Assembly (NCBI GenBank): GCA_963774195.1
Contig: CAVZDY010000004.1
Span: 434,001-498,000, forward strand
Direction of reading: 5' to 3'
Source of the DNA: Roseiarcus sp963774195
GTDB taxonomy: Bacteria; Pseudomonadota; Alphaproteobacteria; Rhizobiales; Beijerinckiaceae
Length of the DNA: 64,000 nt
Shown here: positions 9,029 to 19,031 of the stretch, in pieces
Layout of the letters: the number at the start of each line of letters is the position of its first letter
How positions within the stretch are numbered: the stretch's first letter is position 1
The notes under the pieces: generated by a model
The model's input: the letters and a program-made list of their open reading frames with translations, nothing else
Told to the model about the DNA's origin: nothing
Databases searched by the model: none
Made by a program: the position numbers and the translations under genes

Positions 9029-10393
9029 ATGGACCAAGACGACGAAGCCAATCGCTTTTCTGCAAGAGCGCGGCGCTACGCCAATCTCGGCGTCAACGCG
9101 GGGGCGCTCGCGGCGCGCGTCGGGGCGCGGCGGCTGATGGGCGGCGAGCGCGCCAACGACGCGCGCGCGCTCACCGAGGCGCTCGGCACGCTCAAAGGGC
9201 CGATGATGAAGGTCGCGCAGATGCTGGCGACCATTCCGGACGCCCTGCCGGCCGACTACGCGAACGAGTTGATCACCCTGCAAACCCAGGCGCCGCCGAT
9301 GGGCGCGGCCTTTGTGCGCCGGCGCATGCAGGCGGAGCTCGGCCCGGATTGGCGCCAGCGCTTCGCCGAATTCGATTCGACGCCCGCCGCCGCTGCCTCG
9401 CTCGGCCAGGTGCATCGCGCGGTCAGCCTTGCCGGGGCGCCGCTCGCCTGCAAGCTGCAATATCCCGACATGGCCTCAGCGGTGGAGGTCGATCTCGCCC
9501 AACTCGACCTGATCTTCTCGATCCATCGGCGCATGGGGCCGGCGGTCGACACCCGCGAGATCGCGCGCGAGATCGGCGCGCGCGTCCGCGAGGAGCTCGA
9601 CTATGCGCGCGAGGCCAAAGTCGCGCGGCTCTACAAGCTGATGCTGGCCGACCGCCCGCTGGTGCGCGTGCCCGAGGTCTACGGCGAACTCTCGACGCGC
9701 CGGCTCTTGACCCTCAAATGGCTCGACGGCGCGCCGCTGGTGCAGTTCGAGCGCGCGAGCCAGGAGGCGCGCAACCGCATCGCGCTCGCGCTGTTCAACG
9801 CCTGGTGGCGGCCGCTGTCGCGCTACGGAATCATCCACGGCGATCCGCATCTCGGCAATTATTCCGTCGTCGCGACAGGCGAAGGCGAGGCGCAGACGGT
9901 CGAGGCGGTCAACCTCTACGACTACGGTTGCGTGCGCATCTTCCCTGCCCGCTTCGTCAGCGGCGTCGTCGAGCTTTACCAGGCGCTGAAGACGAACGAC
10001 GAGGCGCGCATCGTCCACGCCTTCGAGATTTGGGGCTTTCACGATCTCTCCCGTGGGACGATCGCGGCGCTCACCATCTGGGCCCGCTTCATCTACGGGC
10101 CGCTGACCGAGGACCGCGTGCGCACGCTCGCCGACGGAGTCAAGCCGGGCGAATACGGGCGCCGCGAGGTGTTCAGGGTGATGCAGGCGCTGAAGGCGCA
10201 GGGCGGCGGCCTCAAGGTGCCGCGCGAATTCGTTTTCATGGACCGGGCGGCGATCGGCCTCGGCGGCGCCTTCCTGCGGCTGGGCGCGGAAATGAACTAC
10301 CACCGCCTGTTCGAGGATGCGATCGAGGGCTTCGATGTCGAAGCGATGGAGGCGCGCCAGACGTCCGCCGTGCGCGAGACCGGGCTGCTCTGA
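9029..10393 (+). CDS. ABC1/AarF (UbiB-like) atypical kinase-family protein
   Basis: This 454-residue protein belongs to the UbiB/ADCK atypical kinase family, whose members support ubiquinone biosynthesis or lipid homeostasis. The Ala-rich nucleotide loop is seen in TPAAAASLGQVHRA near residue 122; the Lys of LACKLQYP aligns with the ATP-contacting lysine; the catalytic loop is IIHGDPHLGNY near residue 270; the metal-binding DFG equivalent is DYGC. The family N-terminal KxGQ appears as MKVAQ, with Ala replacing Gly, a change known to alter kinase activity in ADCK proteins. The start ATG is 42 bp after acvB on the same strand. Whether it works in quinone synthesis is not shown by context. Confidence 0.88.
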   Translation: MDQDDEANRFSARARRYANLGVNAGALAARVGARRLMGGERANDARALTEALGTLKGPMMKVAQMLATIPDALPADYANELITLQTQAPPMGAAFVRRRMQAELGPDWRQRFAEFDSTPAAAASLGQVHRAVSLAGAPLACKLQYPDMASAVEVDLAQLDLIFSIHRRMGPAVDTREIAREIGARVREELDYAREAKVARLYKLMLADRPLVRVPEVYGELSTRRLLTLKWLDGAPLVQFERASQEARNRIALALFNAWWRPLSRYGIIHGDPHLGNYSVVATGEGEAQTVEAVNLYDYGCVRIFPARFVSGVVELYQALKTNDEARIVHAFEIWGFHDLSRGTIAALTIWARFIYGPLTEDRVRTLADGVKPGEYGRREVFRVMQALKAQGGGLKVPREFVFMDRAAIGLGGAFLRLGAEMNYHRLFEDAIEGFDVEAMEARQTSAVRETGLL

Positions 10394-10398
10394 AGATC

Positions 10399-10446
10399 AA
10401 AAAAAGGGCCCCGCTTTCGCGGAGCCGGCAGGTCGCGAAAGCGGGG
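10399..10446 (-). terminator. Rho-independent terminator for the glycine-rich gene
   Basis: A perfect 13-bp stem (CCCCGCTTTCGCG at 10409-10421 pairing with 10434-10446) encloses a 12-base loop. On the minus strand it is followed by seven T residues (10405-10399). It lies downstream of the minus-strand gene ending at 10617 and just past the plus-strand kinase stop, so it may also slow plus-strand transcription. Confidence 0.85.
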
Positions 10447-10616
10447 TCCGTCGTCGGCGCCAGGGAGGAGAGGGTGCGCCGACGAAACTGGTTTCGTGCG
10501 CGCTCGGCGAAGAACTGACGTCCAATTTCCCGTGCTCGCCAGGACAATGTAGTATCTGCCTCGCTCACGCCAAGGCCCCAGCAGGCGTTACCACCTGATT
10601 GCCGACAGGGACGGGC

Positions 10617-10994
10617 TCAGTAGCCCCCGTAGTAGGGGCCGCCGGCGCCATAATAAGGGCCGCCGTACCCATAATAGGGGCCACCATACCCGTAATAGCC
10701 GCCGTAGTACGGCCCCCCCGAAGCGATTGCCGCGCCGGCAACCACACCGCCCAGGACGCCGAGCCCGACCGCCGGGCCCCAGCCGTAGCCGCCGCGCCAA
10801 CCGCCGCCACGGTAGCCCCAGCCGCCGCCACGCCAGCCACCGCCGCCACGCCAGCCACCGCCGCCGTGCCAGCCGCCTCCGCCACCGTGCCAACCCCGGC
10901 CCGCCGCCTCGGCAGGAGTCGTCGTCGCGACCGCACCAAAGCCGAGCGTGAGCGCCGTCACGGCGACCGCGGCCTTCCCGAGAAATGCGTTCAT
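10617..10994 (-). CDS. Small secreted Gly/Trp/Tyr-rich protein
   Basis: This 125-residue protein has a signal peptide (MNAFLGKAAVAVTALTLGFG then ATTTPAEA). The mature part has two repetitive zones: GWHGGGG/GWRGGGG units, then a hydrophobic glycine/alanine stretch (VGLGVLGGVVAGAAIASGG) and GGPYYGYGG units. Small proteins of this kind are common in Rhizobiales and are assumed to be envelope or surface proteins; no function is established. The middle hydrophobic segment could sit in a membrane. It ends with its own terminator and has a 155-bp upstream gap, so it is probably monocistronic. Confidence 0.75.
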   Translation of the reverse strand: MNAFLGKAAVAVTALTLGFGAVATTTPAEAAGRGWHGGGGGWHGGGGWRGGGGWRGGGWGYRGGGWRGGYGWGPAVGLGVLGGVVAGAAIASGGPYYGGYYGYGGPYYGYGGPYYGAGGPYYGGY

Positions 10995-11149
10995 GACTGA
11001 CCTCCGAGTCTATGTTGAGCGCCCCGGAAGGGCGCCACCTTCGCCAGTATTGTCGCCCTGTAAATCGGCGCTCGTTGGCCCAAATGGCGGCGACGCTGCG
11101 GCGACGAACAAATTTGGCCGCCCTGCCCTTCGGTAATATGAACGTTTAT

Positions 11150-12040
11150 TCAGCTTTCCTTGCGCAAGCCGCGCAAAAAATTGATGATGCCAGAGAAATC
11201 TTCTTCAGATCGACCGGCGGCAGCAAACAATTGGTAGAGCTGAGCCGCTTCCGCGCCGAGCGGCGTCGCCGCGCCGACGGATGCGGCGGCCTCCTGCGAC
11301 AGGCGCAAATCCTTGAGCATCAGCGCGGCCGCAAACCCCGGCTTGTAGTCGCGGTTGGCGGGCGAAGTCGGCACTGGGCCGGGAACCGGGCAATAGCTGG
11401 TGAGCGACCACGACTGGCCGGAAGAGGTCGAAGCGACGTCGTAGAGCGCCTGGGCGGAGAGCCCGAGCTTCTCGGCCAGCACGAAGGCTTCGCAGGTCGC
11501 GATCATCGTCGCGCCGAGGATCATGTTGTTGCAAATCTTGGCCGCCTGCCCGGCGCCCGCGCCGCCGCAATGGACGATGCGCTTGCCCATCGCCTCGAGC
11601 AGGGGCTTGGCGCGCGCGAAGGCATCGTCGGCGCCGCCGGCCATGAAGGTGAGCGTGCCCCCGCTCGCGCCGCCGACGCCCCCCGAGACCGGCGCGTCGA
11701 GCGTAGCGACCCCCGCCGCGGCGCCAGCCTCATGGGCCTGACGGGCGCTGGCGACGTCGATCGTCGAGCAATCGACGACGAGCGCGCCGGGGGACACGGC
11801 CGGCAACATGTCGGCCCAGCAGGCCAGCACATGACGGCCGGCTGGCAACATGGTGAAGACCGCCTCGGCTCCCTCGACGGCCGCCCTGGCGCTCGCGGCG
11901 ATGGCGACGCCGGTCGCCACTGCGGCGACGCGCTGCGCCTCGACGAGATCGTAGCCCGCGACGGCATGACCCGCCTTCACCAGATTGGCGGCCATCGGCG
12001 CGCCCATGTTGCCCAAGCCGATGAATGCGATCTTCGTCAT
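11150..12040 (-). CDS. mmsB: 3-hydroxyisobutyrate dehydrogenase
   Basis: MmsB oxidises 3-hydroxyisobutyrate to methylmalonate semialdehyde with NAD+ in valine breakdown. The 296-residue protein has the N-terminal Rossmann motif IGLGNMGAPMAANLVKAGH, the substrate-binding DAPVSGGVGGASGGTLT near residue 118, and the catalytic-lysine helix GAGQAAKICNNM with Lys near residue 170. The ATG at 12040 is preceded by GGAGGA. The open frame running on to 13126 is an accidental extension in the antisense of the neighbour's other frame. It is the last gene of the operon with the acyl-CoA dehydrogenase, uma2 and mmsA, matching the valine pathway. Confidence 0.94.
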   Translation of the reverse strand: MTKIAFIGLGNMGAPMAANLVKAGHAVAGYDLVEAQRVAAVATGVAIAASARAAVEGAEAVFTMLPAGRHVLACWADMLPAVSPGALVVDCSTIDVASARQAHEAGAAAGVATLDAPVSGGVGGASGGTLTFMAGGADDAFARAKPLLEAMGKRIVHCGGAGAGQAAKICNNMILGATMIATCEAFVLAEKLGLSAQALYDVASTSSGQSWSLTSYCPVPGPVPTSPANRDYKPGFAAALMLKDLRLSQEAAASVGAATPLGAEAAQLYQLFAAAGRSEEDFSGIINFLRGLRKES

Positions 12041-12075
12041 TCGCCAATTCCTCCTACGTCTGGAATCCTGCCGTT

Positions 12076-13221
12076 TCAGGCCTGCAGCAAGCCGCGCGCG
12101 ATAATGACGCGCATGATCTCGTTGGTGCCCTCGAGAATCTGGTGAACGCGCAAATCGCGCACGATCTTCTCGATCCCGTATTCGGCGAGATAGCCGTATC
12201 CGCCGAAGAGCTGCAGCGCGTCGTTGGCCGCCGTAAAGCCGGCGTCGGTGGCGACGCGCTTGGCCATCGCGCAGAGCCGCGTCGCGTCTGGGGTCCGCTC
12301 GTCGAGAGCGCTCGCGGCCCGCCACAGCATGGTGCGCGCCGTCTCGAGCGAAGTCGCGATGTCGGCGACGCGGAATTGAAGCGCCTGGAAGTCGGCGATG
12401 CGCCGGCCGAACGCCTTGCGCTCGTTCATATAGGCGAGCGCCTTGGCGAGCGCCGCCTCGCCGCCGCCGAGCGAGCAGGCGCCGATGTTGAGCCGGCCCC
12501 CGTCGAGCCCGGCCATCGCGATCTTGAAACCCTCGCCTTCCTTGCCGACCATCGCGTCGGCGGAAACGCGCACGCCCTCGAAGATCACCTGGCGGGTCGG
12601 CTGGGCGTTCCAGCCCATCTTGCGCTCGTTGGCGCCGAACGAGAGGCCCGGGGTGCCCTTCTCCACCAGAAAAGCCGAGACGCCGGCAGCGCTCTGATCG
12701 CCGGTGCGCGCCATGACGAGATAGAGATCGGTCGCGCCGGCCCCCGAGATGAACTGCTTGACGCCGTCGAGCACGAAATGATCGCCCTCGCGGCGCGCCC
12801 GCGTCGAAAGCGCCGCGGCGTCCGAGCCTGCGCCCGGTTCGGTGAGGCAATAGCTTGACAGCAACTCCATCGAAGCGAGCTTCGGCAGGTAGTGCGCCCG
12901 CAAGGCGTCCGAGCCGAACCGATCGATCACCCAGGCGACCATATTGTGGATCGAGAGATAGGCGGCGACGGTGGGGCAGCCGGTCGCGAGCGCCTCGAAG
13001 ATCAGCGCCGCGTGGAGCCGCGTCATGCCGGAGCCGCCATGCTCCTCGCGGACATAGATCGTCGCCATGCCGAGCGCGGCCGCTTCGCGCAGCACGTCGA
13101 CCGGAAAGTGCTTGGCCTCGTCCCAAGCGAGCGCGTTGGGCGCGATGCGCTCATCGGCAAAGGCGCGCGCCATGTCGCGGACGGCGATGTGGTCTTCAGT
13201 GAGCGAGAACATTAGCGACAC
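12076..13221 (-). CDS. Isobutyryl-CoA dehydrogenase-type acyl-CoA dehydrogenase
   Basis: This is a 381-residue acyl-CoA dehydrogenase, probably converting isobutyryl-CoA to methacrylyl-CoA in valine catabolism. Visible signatures are CLTEPGAGSDAAAL for the flavin region, KQFISGAGATDLYLVM, RKAFGRRIADFQALQF and the C-terminal YGYLAEYGIEKIVRDLRVHQ followed by ILEGTNEIMR; the Glu of GTNEI is at the family catalytic position. It lies 35 bp upstream of mmsB and 16 bp downstream of the Uma2 gene. Assignment to isobutyryl-CoA rather than another branched acyl-CoA is from the operon partners. No 3-hydroxyisobutyryl-CoA hydrolase or enoyl hydratase is in the cluster, so those steps must be encoded elsewhere. 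Confidence 0.9.
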   Translation of the reverse strand: MSLMFSLTEDHIAVRDMARAFADERIAPNALAWDEAKHFPVDVLREAAALGMATIYVREEHGGSGMTRLHAALIFEALATGCPTVAAYLSIHNMVAWVIDRFGSDALRAHYLPKLASMELLSSYCLTEPGAGSDAAALSTRARREGDHFVLDGVKQFISGAGATDLYLVMARTGDQSAAGVSAFLVEKGTPGLSFGANERKMGWNAQPTRQVIFEGVRVSADAMVGKEGEGFKIAMAGLDGGRLNIGACSLGGGEAALAKALAYMNERKAFGRRIADFQALQFRVADIATSLETARTMLWRAASALDERTPDATRLCAMAKRVATDAGFTAANDALQLFGGYGYLAEYGIEKIVRDLRVHQILEGTNEIMRVIIARGLLQA

Positions 13222-13237
13222 TGCCTCCCATACGGTC

Positions 13238-13792
13238 TCACATCTGCGGGAAGAGATTTTCGAGCGCGAGTTCGAGACCCGGCGGATCGAGTTGCATCGC
13301 TCCCTGGGTCACGATGCGCGTTTCGATCACCTCGCCCTGGCCGCGCTTGTGGTGGATTGCAACCCGCCTGTCTGGATCCAGAATGAGATAGTGCTGCACG
13401 CTCGGCAATGAGAAGTAGCCGCTGAGCTTGCGGCCGTGATCGATCAAGGCCGTGCTCGGGGAGAGGACCTCGACGACGATGATTGGATCGTTGACCGCCA
13501 AAGCGTCGCTCGGCGGACGCGGGCCGCACGACACGAGCACGTCAGGCTCGTAGGTCGTTCCCTCGTCGATGCGCACGGCGACGCCGTCGGGATAAGCGGC
13601 GCAAGGCACGCCCGCGCGTCGAATGGCTTCACGCAGCCCGACGAAGGCCTCGCCTTTGGTCTGGCTGTGAATGACGCGCTCGGGCGCCATCATCACGGCG
13701 ACGCCGTCGTGCAGCTCCCAGCGGCCGTCCCTTCCCTCGGCCCACGAAAGAAACTCGTCGGCCGTCATGTGTTGCTTAGCGGTCGTCGCCAT
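13238..13792 (-). CDS. Uma2-family (DUF820) putative restriction-fold nuclease
   Basis: This 184-residue protein carries the Uma2 pattern of PD-(D/E)XK-fold proteins: MTADEFLSWAEGRDGRWELHDG at the N terminus, EPDVLVSCG, and VVEVLSPST with a following Lys in HGRKLSGYF. Proteins of this family are very abundant in cyanobacteria and scattered elsewhere; their function is unknown and nuclease activity is inferred from the fold. It is inserted between mmsA and the acyl-CoA dehydrogenase in the same direction, with only 16 bp to the latter, so it is probably co-transcribed with valine catabolic genes without being part of that pathway. Confidence 0.8.
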   Translation of the reverse strand: MATTAKQHMTADEFLSWAEGRDGRWELHDGVAVMMAPERVIHSQTKGEAFVGLREAIRRAGVPCAAYPDGVAVRIDEGTTYEPDVLVSCGPRPPSDALAVNDPIIVVEVLSPSTALIDHGRKLSGYFSLPSVQHYLILDPDRRVAIHHKRGQGEVIETRIVTQGAMQLDPPGLELALENLFPQM

Positions 13793-13859
13793 AGCGCGCT
13801 CGCAGTATCTAAGAACGGCGCGGCACTATATGCCGCGCCCCTTTGTCTGTCCTGCGCGC

Positions 13860-15356
13860 TCAGCCCATCGTCGGCATGGAGAACTCAGCGCCGTCCTTCA
13901 CGCCGGTCGGCCAGCGGGCGGTGACGGTCTTGGTCTTGGTGTAGAAGCGGACCGAATCCGGCCCGTGCTGGTTCAAGTCGCCGAAGGCCGAACGCTTCCA
14001 GCCGCCGAAGGTGTAATAGGCGAGCGGCACCGGGATCGGCACGTTGACGCCGACCATGCCGACCTGCACCTTCGAGGCGAAGTCGCGCGCCGCGTCGCCG
14101 TCGCGGGTGAAGATCGCGACGCCGTTGCCGTATTCGTGGTCGTTGCAGAGGCCGAGCGCTTCTTTGTAGTTCGCCGCCCGCACCACCGAGAGGACGGGGC
14201 CGAAGATCTCTTCCTTGTAGATGCGCATGTCCTTGGTGACATTGTCGAACAGGCTGCCCCCGAGATAGAAGCCGTTCTCGTAGCCCTGCAGTTTGAAGCC
14301 GCGGCCGTCGACCAGCAGCTTGGCGCCTTCCTGAACGCCGACGTCGATGTAGCCCTTCACCTTCTCGAGGTGGGCGCGCGTCACCAGCGGACCGTAATCG
14401 GCGCTGCCGTCGGTCGAGGGCCCGACCTTGAGCGACTCGACGCGCGGGATGAGGCGGCGCACCAGTTCGTCGGCCGTCTTCTGGCCGACCGGCACCGCGA
14501 CCGAGACTGCCATGCAACGCTCGCCCGCCGCGCCATAGCCGGAGCCGATCAGCGCGTCGATCGTCTGATCCATGTCGGCGTCGGGCATGATCACCATGTG
14601 ATTCTTCGCGCCGCCGAAGCACTGCACGCGCTTACCGGTCGCCGTGCCGCGCGAATAGATGTACTCGGCGATCGGGGTCGAGCCGACGAAGCCGATCGCC
14701 TGAATGTCCGGATCGTCGAGGATGGCGTCGACCGCGACCTTGTCGCCGTTGACGACGTTGAGAATGCCGGGAGGGCCGCCCGCCTCGACGAAGAGCTCGG
14801 CGAGGCGCATCGGCACACCCGGGTTGCGCTCGGACGGCTTGAGGATGAACGCATTGCCGCAGGCGATCGCAGGCGCGAGCTTCCAGAGCGGGATCATCGC
14901 CGGGAAGTTGAACGGCGTGATGCCGGCGACAACGCCGAGCGGCTGGCGCATCGAGTAAATGTCGATGCCGGGGCCGGCGCCGTCGGTGAATTCACCCTTC
15001 AGCAGATGGGGCACGCCGTATGCGAATTCGACCACTTCGACGCCGCGCTGAATGTCGCCCTTGGCGTCGGGGAGCGTCTTGCCGTGCTCGCGAGCGAGAA
15101 TGTCGGCGAGTTCGTCGTTATTCTGCGCAATGAGATCGAGGAACTTCATCAGAATGCGGGCGCGGCGCTGCGGATTGACCGCCGCCCAGGCCGGCTGAGC
15201 CGCCTTGGCGTTCGCGACCGCGGCGCGCACTTCCTCAGTCGAGGCGAGCGCCACCGAGCCGCGCACGGAGCCGTCCATCGGCTGAAGCACCTCGCCCGTG
15301 CGTCCGGATTTGCCGGCGACCCGCTTGCCGCCGATGAAATGCCCGTATTCGATCAT
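13860..15356 (-). CDS. mmsA: CoA-acylating methylmalonate-semialdehyde dehydrogenase
   Basis: MmsA converts methylmalonate semialdehyde to propionyl-CoA with NAD+ and CoA, the last step of the valine branch after MmsB. The 498-residue protein has the aldehyde dehydrogenase fold; the nucleophile is Cys281 in GAAGERCMAVSVAVPVG. As in true CoA-dependent members, the usual general-base Glu is replaced (FGGAKNHMVIMPDAD). I chose the ATG at 15356, preceded by GGGGAGAGA; the longer frame to 15413 lacks support. It is the first gene of the minus-strand operon and lies 106 bp from a divergent LysR regulator, the likely controller. Confidence 0.95.
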   Translation of the reverse strand: MIEYGHFIGGKRVAGKSGRTGEVLQPMDGSVRGSVALASTEEVRAAVANAKAAQPAWAAVNPQRRARILMKFLDLIAQNNDELADILAREHGKTLPDAKGDIQRGVEVVEFAYGVPHLLKGEFTDGAGPGIDIYSMRQPLGVVAGITPFNFPAMIPLWKLAPAIACGNAFILKPSERNPGVPMRLAELFVEAGGPPGILNVVNGDKVAVDAILDDPDIQAIGFVGSTPIAEYIYSRGTATGKRVQCFGGAKNHMVIMPDADMDQTIDALIGSGYGAAGERCMAVSVAVPVGQKTADELVRRLIPRVESLKVGPSTDGSADYGPLVTRAHLEKVKGYIDVGVQEGAKLLVDGRGFKLQGYENGFYLGGSLFDNVTKDMRIYKEEIFGPVLSVVRAANYKEALGLCNDHEYGNGVAIFTRDGDAARDFASKVQVGMVGVNVPIPVPLAYYTFGGWKRSAFGDLNQHGPDSVRFYTKTKTVTARWPTGVKDGAEFSMPTMG

Positions 15357-15462
15357 GGGTCTCTCCCCTTGATGCCGTTGTTCGAACCTTTTATGGATCA
15401 AGCTTTCCTGCACAGCAATCGCCGATTTCGCGCATCAGGCGTGCAGAGATAGGCGTAACGCA

Positions 15463-16344
15463 ATGGACTGGGACAACGTCAAAGTCTTTCTCGCGGTCGC
15501 CCGCGCCGGCCAGTTCGTCGGCGCCGCCAAGCGTCTGCGCCTCGATCATGCGACTGTCAGCCGGCGCATCGCCGCGCTGGAGGCGACGCTCGGGGCGCGA
15601 TTGTTCGACCGGCGCACGACAGGCGCGCGGCTGACGAGCGCCGGCGAGCGCTTCCTCGCCGCCGCCGAGGAGATGGAGAGCGCGTTTCTGCACGCACAGT
15701 CGGAGATCTCCGATGTCGACGTCGAGCTGACCGGGGTGGTGCGGATCGGCGCGCCGGACGGCTTCTCCACCTATTATCTCGCCGGCGCGCTGGGCGATTT
15801 CATTACCCGCAATCCCGGCGTTCGCATTCAGCTCGCGCCGGCGCCGCAATTGATGCCGCTGGCGCGGCGCGAGCTCGACATCGTCATCGGCCTCGACAAG
15901 CCGGAAGAGGGCCGCTTCGTCGCCCGCAAGCTCACCGACTATAGCCTCGGCGTCTACGCCAGCGCCGACTATTTGAACGCGCACGACACGCCGCGCGATG
16001 TGGCCGACCTCACCCGCCATCGGCTGATCGGCTATATCGAGGAGTATGCTTTCTCCAGCGCGCTCGATTATGTGCGCGAACTCTTCGGCGACGCGCCGAC
16101 CGCCTTCGAATGCGCCAGCGCGGTCACCCAGTTCGAGGCGCTGCGCGCAGGCCTCGGCCTCGGCGTGGTGCACGACTTCATCGCTCGCCGCTTCCCCGAC
16201 CTGCGCCGCGTCCTCCCCGAACGCCGCGCGACCCGCAGCTATTGGATCGTCACCCACGAAGACACCCGCGGCCTCGGGCGGATCAAGGCGGTGTGCGAGC
16301 ATCTGATCGGCGCGGTGACGCGGGACAGGGCGACGTTTGTGTAG
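15463..16344 (+). CDS. LysR-family transcriptional regulator
   Basis: The 293-residue protein has an N-terminal winged helix-turn-helix (WDNVKVFLAVARAGQFVGAA then RLDHATVSRRIAALEATLGA) and a C-terminal effector-binding domain (GVVRIGAPDGFSTYYLAGAL onward), the standard LysR layout and length. It is transcribed away from mmsA with a 106-bp shared promoter region, so it probably regulates valine catabolism, with a pathway acyl compound as possible effector. The wHTH variant DHATVSRRI is typical of the subgroup often found near mmsA in Alphaproteobacteria; this last point is from general knowledge. Confidence 0.9.
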   Translation: MDWDNVKVFLAVARAGQFVGAAKRLRLDHATVSRRIAALEATLGARLFDRRTTGARLTSAGERFLAAAEEMESAFLHAQSEISDVDVELTGVVRIGAPDGFSTYYLAGALGDFITRNPGVRIQLAPAPQLMPLARRELDIVIGLDKPEEGRFVARKLTDYSLGVYASADYLNAHDTPRDVADLTRHRLIGYIEEYAFSSALDYVRELFGDAPTAFECASAVTQFEALRAGLGLGVVHDFIARRFPDLRRVLPERRATRSYWIVTHEDTRGLGRIKAVCEHLIGAVTRDRATFV

Positions 16345-16348
16345 CGAA

Positions 16349-16376
16349 CCCCCTCTCCCGCTTGCGGGAGAAGGGG
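16349..16376. repeat. Family A hairpin between convergent genes
   Basis: CTCTCCCGC and GCGGGAGAAG form a hairpin with a TT loop directly between the LysR stop at 16344 and the radical SAM gene stop at 16378. It is a short member of the family A repeats and could serve as a bidirectional transcription stop. Confidence 0.6.
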
Positions 16377-16377
16377 A

Positions 16378-17460
<1,083 letters not shown>

Positions 17461-17579
17461 CCGTAATCGGGCGCTCCCATTGGCGGAGAGGTTTCCCTAT
17501 ATAGGAACCCTCGGGCCGCCGTCGCAGGGGCGGCCTCGCGCGGCCAGCCTGATCTTTGGGCTGATTTTCGAGAACGCCG

Positions 17580-19031
17580 ATGTGCGCGAACTCGACCTCG
17601 GAAGCCACGTCCGTCCATCCCGCCCAAGCCGCCGGCCATTTCTATCCTGGCGATGCGGAAGCGCTCGCTGCCGCCATCGACGGCGCCTTCGCCGCCGCGC
17701 CCGCTTCCCACCACCGCGCGAAGATGGTCGTCGTCCCCCATGCCGGCGTTGAATATTCCGGCCCCATCGCGGCCCAGGCGGTCGGCGCGCTTGATCGCAG
17801 CGCCGCCCTCAAGCGCGTCGTCATCCTCGGACCCAACCACCGCGTGACGCTGCGCGGCGTCGCGCTCCATCCGGCTCTCAAGTGGTCGACGCCGCTCGGC
17901 CTCGCGCCGGTCGACGCGGCGGCGCGAGGCGCGCTGCTGGCGCTCGACGGCGTCGCGGTGGATCCGCGGCCGTTCGAGGGCGAACACAGCCTGGAAATGC
18001 CGCTGATTTTCATCCAACGCTTGGCGCCGGGCGTCGAGATCGTCCCAGTGCTCGTCGGCGAAGCGGCGCCGGAGCTCGTCGAAGCGATCCTCGCCCGGCT
18101 GTGGGGCGGCGCGGAGACGGCAATCTGCATCTCCTCCGATCTGTCGCACTTTCACCCCAGCCATGCGGCGCGGACGCTCGACGCCGAGACGCGCCATCGC
18201 GTCGAGAGCGGCCGCTGGCGCGAGATCGGCCCCGACAACGCCTGCGGCTATGCGAGCCTCAGGGGCGCGATCCGCCGCGCCGAGGCGCTGCGCATGCGCG
18301 CGACTGGCTTCGCCTTCGCAACCTCCGGCGATGCCGGCGGGCCGAAAGATCGGGTGGTCGGCTACGGCGCCTTCGCCTTCGAAACTCCCGAGGCAGCCCG
18401 GCTGAGCGCCGCCGAGCGCAGCCGGCTGATCGCCGTCGCCTCGGCGGCGCTCGATTTCGCCGCCGAACATCGCGGCGCCGCGCCGAAAGTCGCCGCGGGT
18501 CCCCATCTACCCGCCGCCCTGACGGCTTGCCGGGCCGCCTTCGTGACGTTGAGGCGACGGGGCGAGTTGCGCGGCTGCGTCGGTTCGCTGCGGCCCCACA
18601 TGCCGCTCGCGCACGACGTCGCGGTCAACGCCGCCAGCGCCGGCTTCCAAGATCCGCGCTTCAAGGCGCTGGCGCCCGGCGAATTGCCGGAGCTGACGAT
18701 CACCATCTCGGTGCTGTCGCCCGCCGCGCCGATCGAGGCCGCGAGCGAACTGGAGCTGATCGAAAAGCTGCGACCGGGCGAGGATGGGCTCGTCCTACGA
18801 GACGGAGAATCGGCCGCCACCTTCCTGCCCGGCGTCTGGCGCGACATCGCCTCGCCGGAGGCCTTCGTGCGGAACCTGAAGCAAAAGATGGGGCTCGCGG
18901 CGGACCATTGGTCGCCGACGATGAAGGCCGAACGCTTCGCTGTGGAGAGTTTTGGCGGCGCTTTCGCGCCGACCAGCGAGAAGGAGGGCGAAGGCGTTTC
19001 GATGACAAGTGAGGGGCGGCCTCGAGATTAG
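17580..19031 (+). CDS. Fused AmmeMemoRadiSam proteins B and A (Memo-AMMECR1)
   Basis: This 483-residue protein joins two parts that are often separate genes. Residues about 12-270 are a Memo domain: H54 in VVPHAGVEYSG, H87 in GPNHR, the EGEHSLEMPLIF segment, H190/H192 in SSDLSHFHP and C222 in NACGYA; the first two His and the Cys match the metal-binding set described for human MEMO1. Residues about 275-470 are an AMMECR1 domain with the signature LRGCVGSLRP. With the divergent radical SAM gene this makes a complete AmmeMemoRadiSam set in two genes. Substrate and product are unknown; a redox or metal-dependent small-molecule or peptide modification is only a guess. Its stop overlaps the convergent vapC stop by 3 bp. 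Confidence 0.9.
   Translation: MCANSTSEATSVHPAQAAGHFYPGDAEALAAAIDGAFAAAPASHHRAKMVVVPHAGVEYSGPIAAQAVGALDRSAALKRVVILGPNHRVTLRGVALHPALKWSTPLGLAPVDAAARGALLALDGVAVDPRPFEGEHSLEMPLIFIQRLAPGVEIVPVLVGEAAPELVEAILARLWGGAETAICISSDLSHFHPSHAARTLDAETRHRVESGRWREIGPDNACGYASLRGAIRRAEALRMRATGFAFATSGDAGGPKDRVVGYGAFAFETPEAARLSAAERSRLIAVASAALDFAAEHRGAAPKVAAGPHLPAALTACRAAFVTLRRRGELRGCVGSLRPHMPLAHDVAVNAASAGFQDPRFKALAPGELPELTITISVLSPAAPIEAASELELIEKLRPGEDGLVLRDGESAATFLPGVWRDIASPEAFVRNLKQKMGLAADHWSPTMKAERFAVESFGGAFAPTSEKEGEGVSMTSEGRPRD

Noticed and set aside
11150..13126. A 658-codon open frame on the minus strand
   Set aside because: Only its last 296 codons (mmsB) are coding; the first part is an out-of-frame reading through the acyl-CoA dehydrogenase gene with an Arg-rich, unconserved translation.
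17491..17510. CCTATATAGG palindrome in the radical SAM/Memo promoter gap as an operator
   Set aside because: Only ten bases are perfectly symmetric and they may simply be a -10 element; no second copy was seen.
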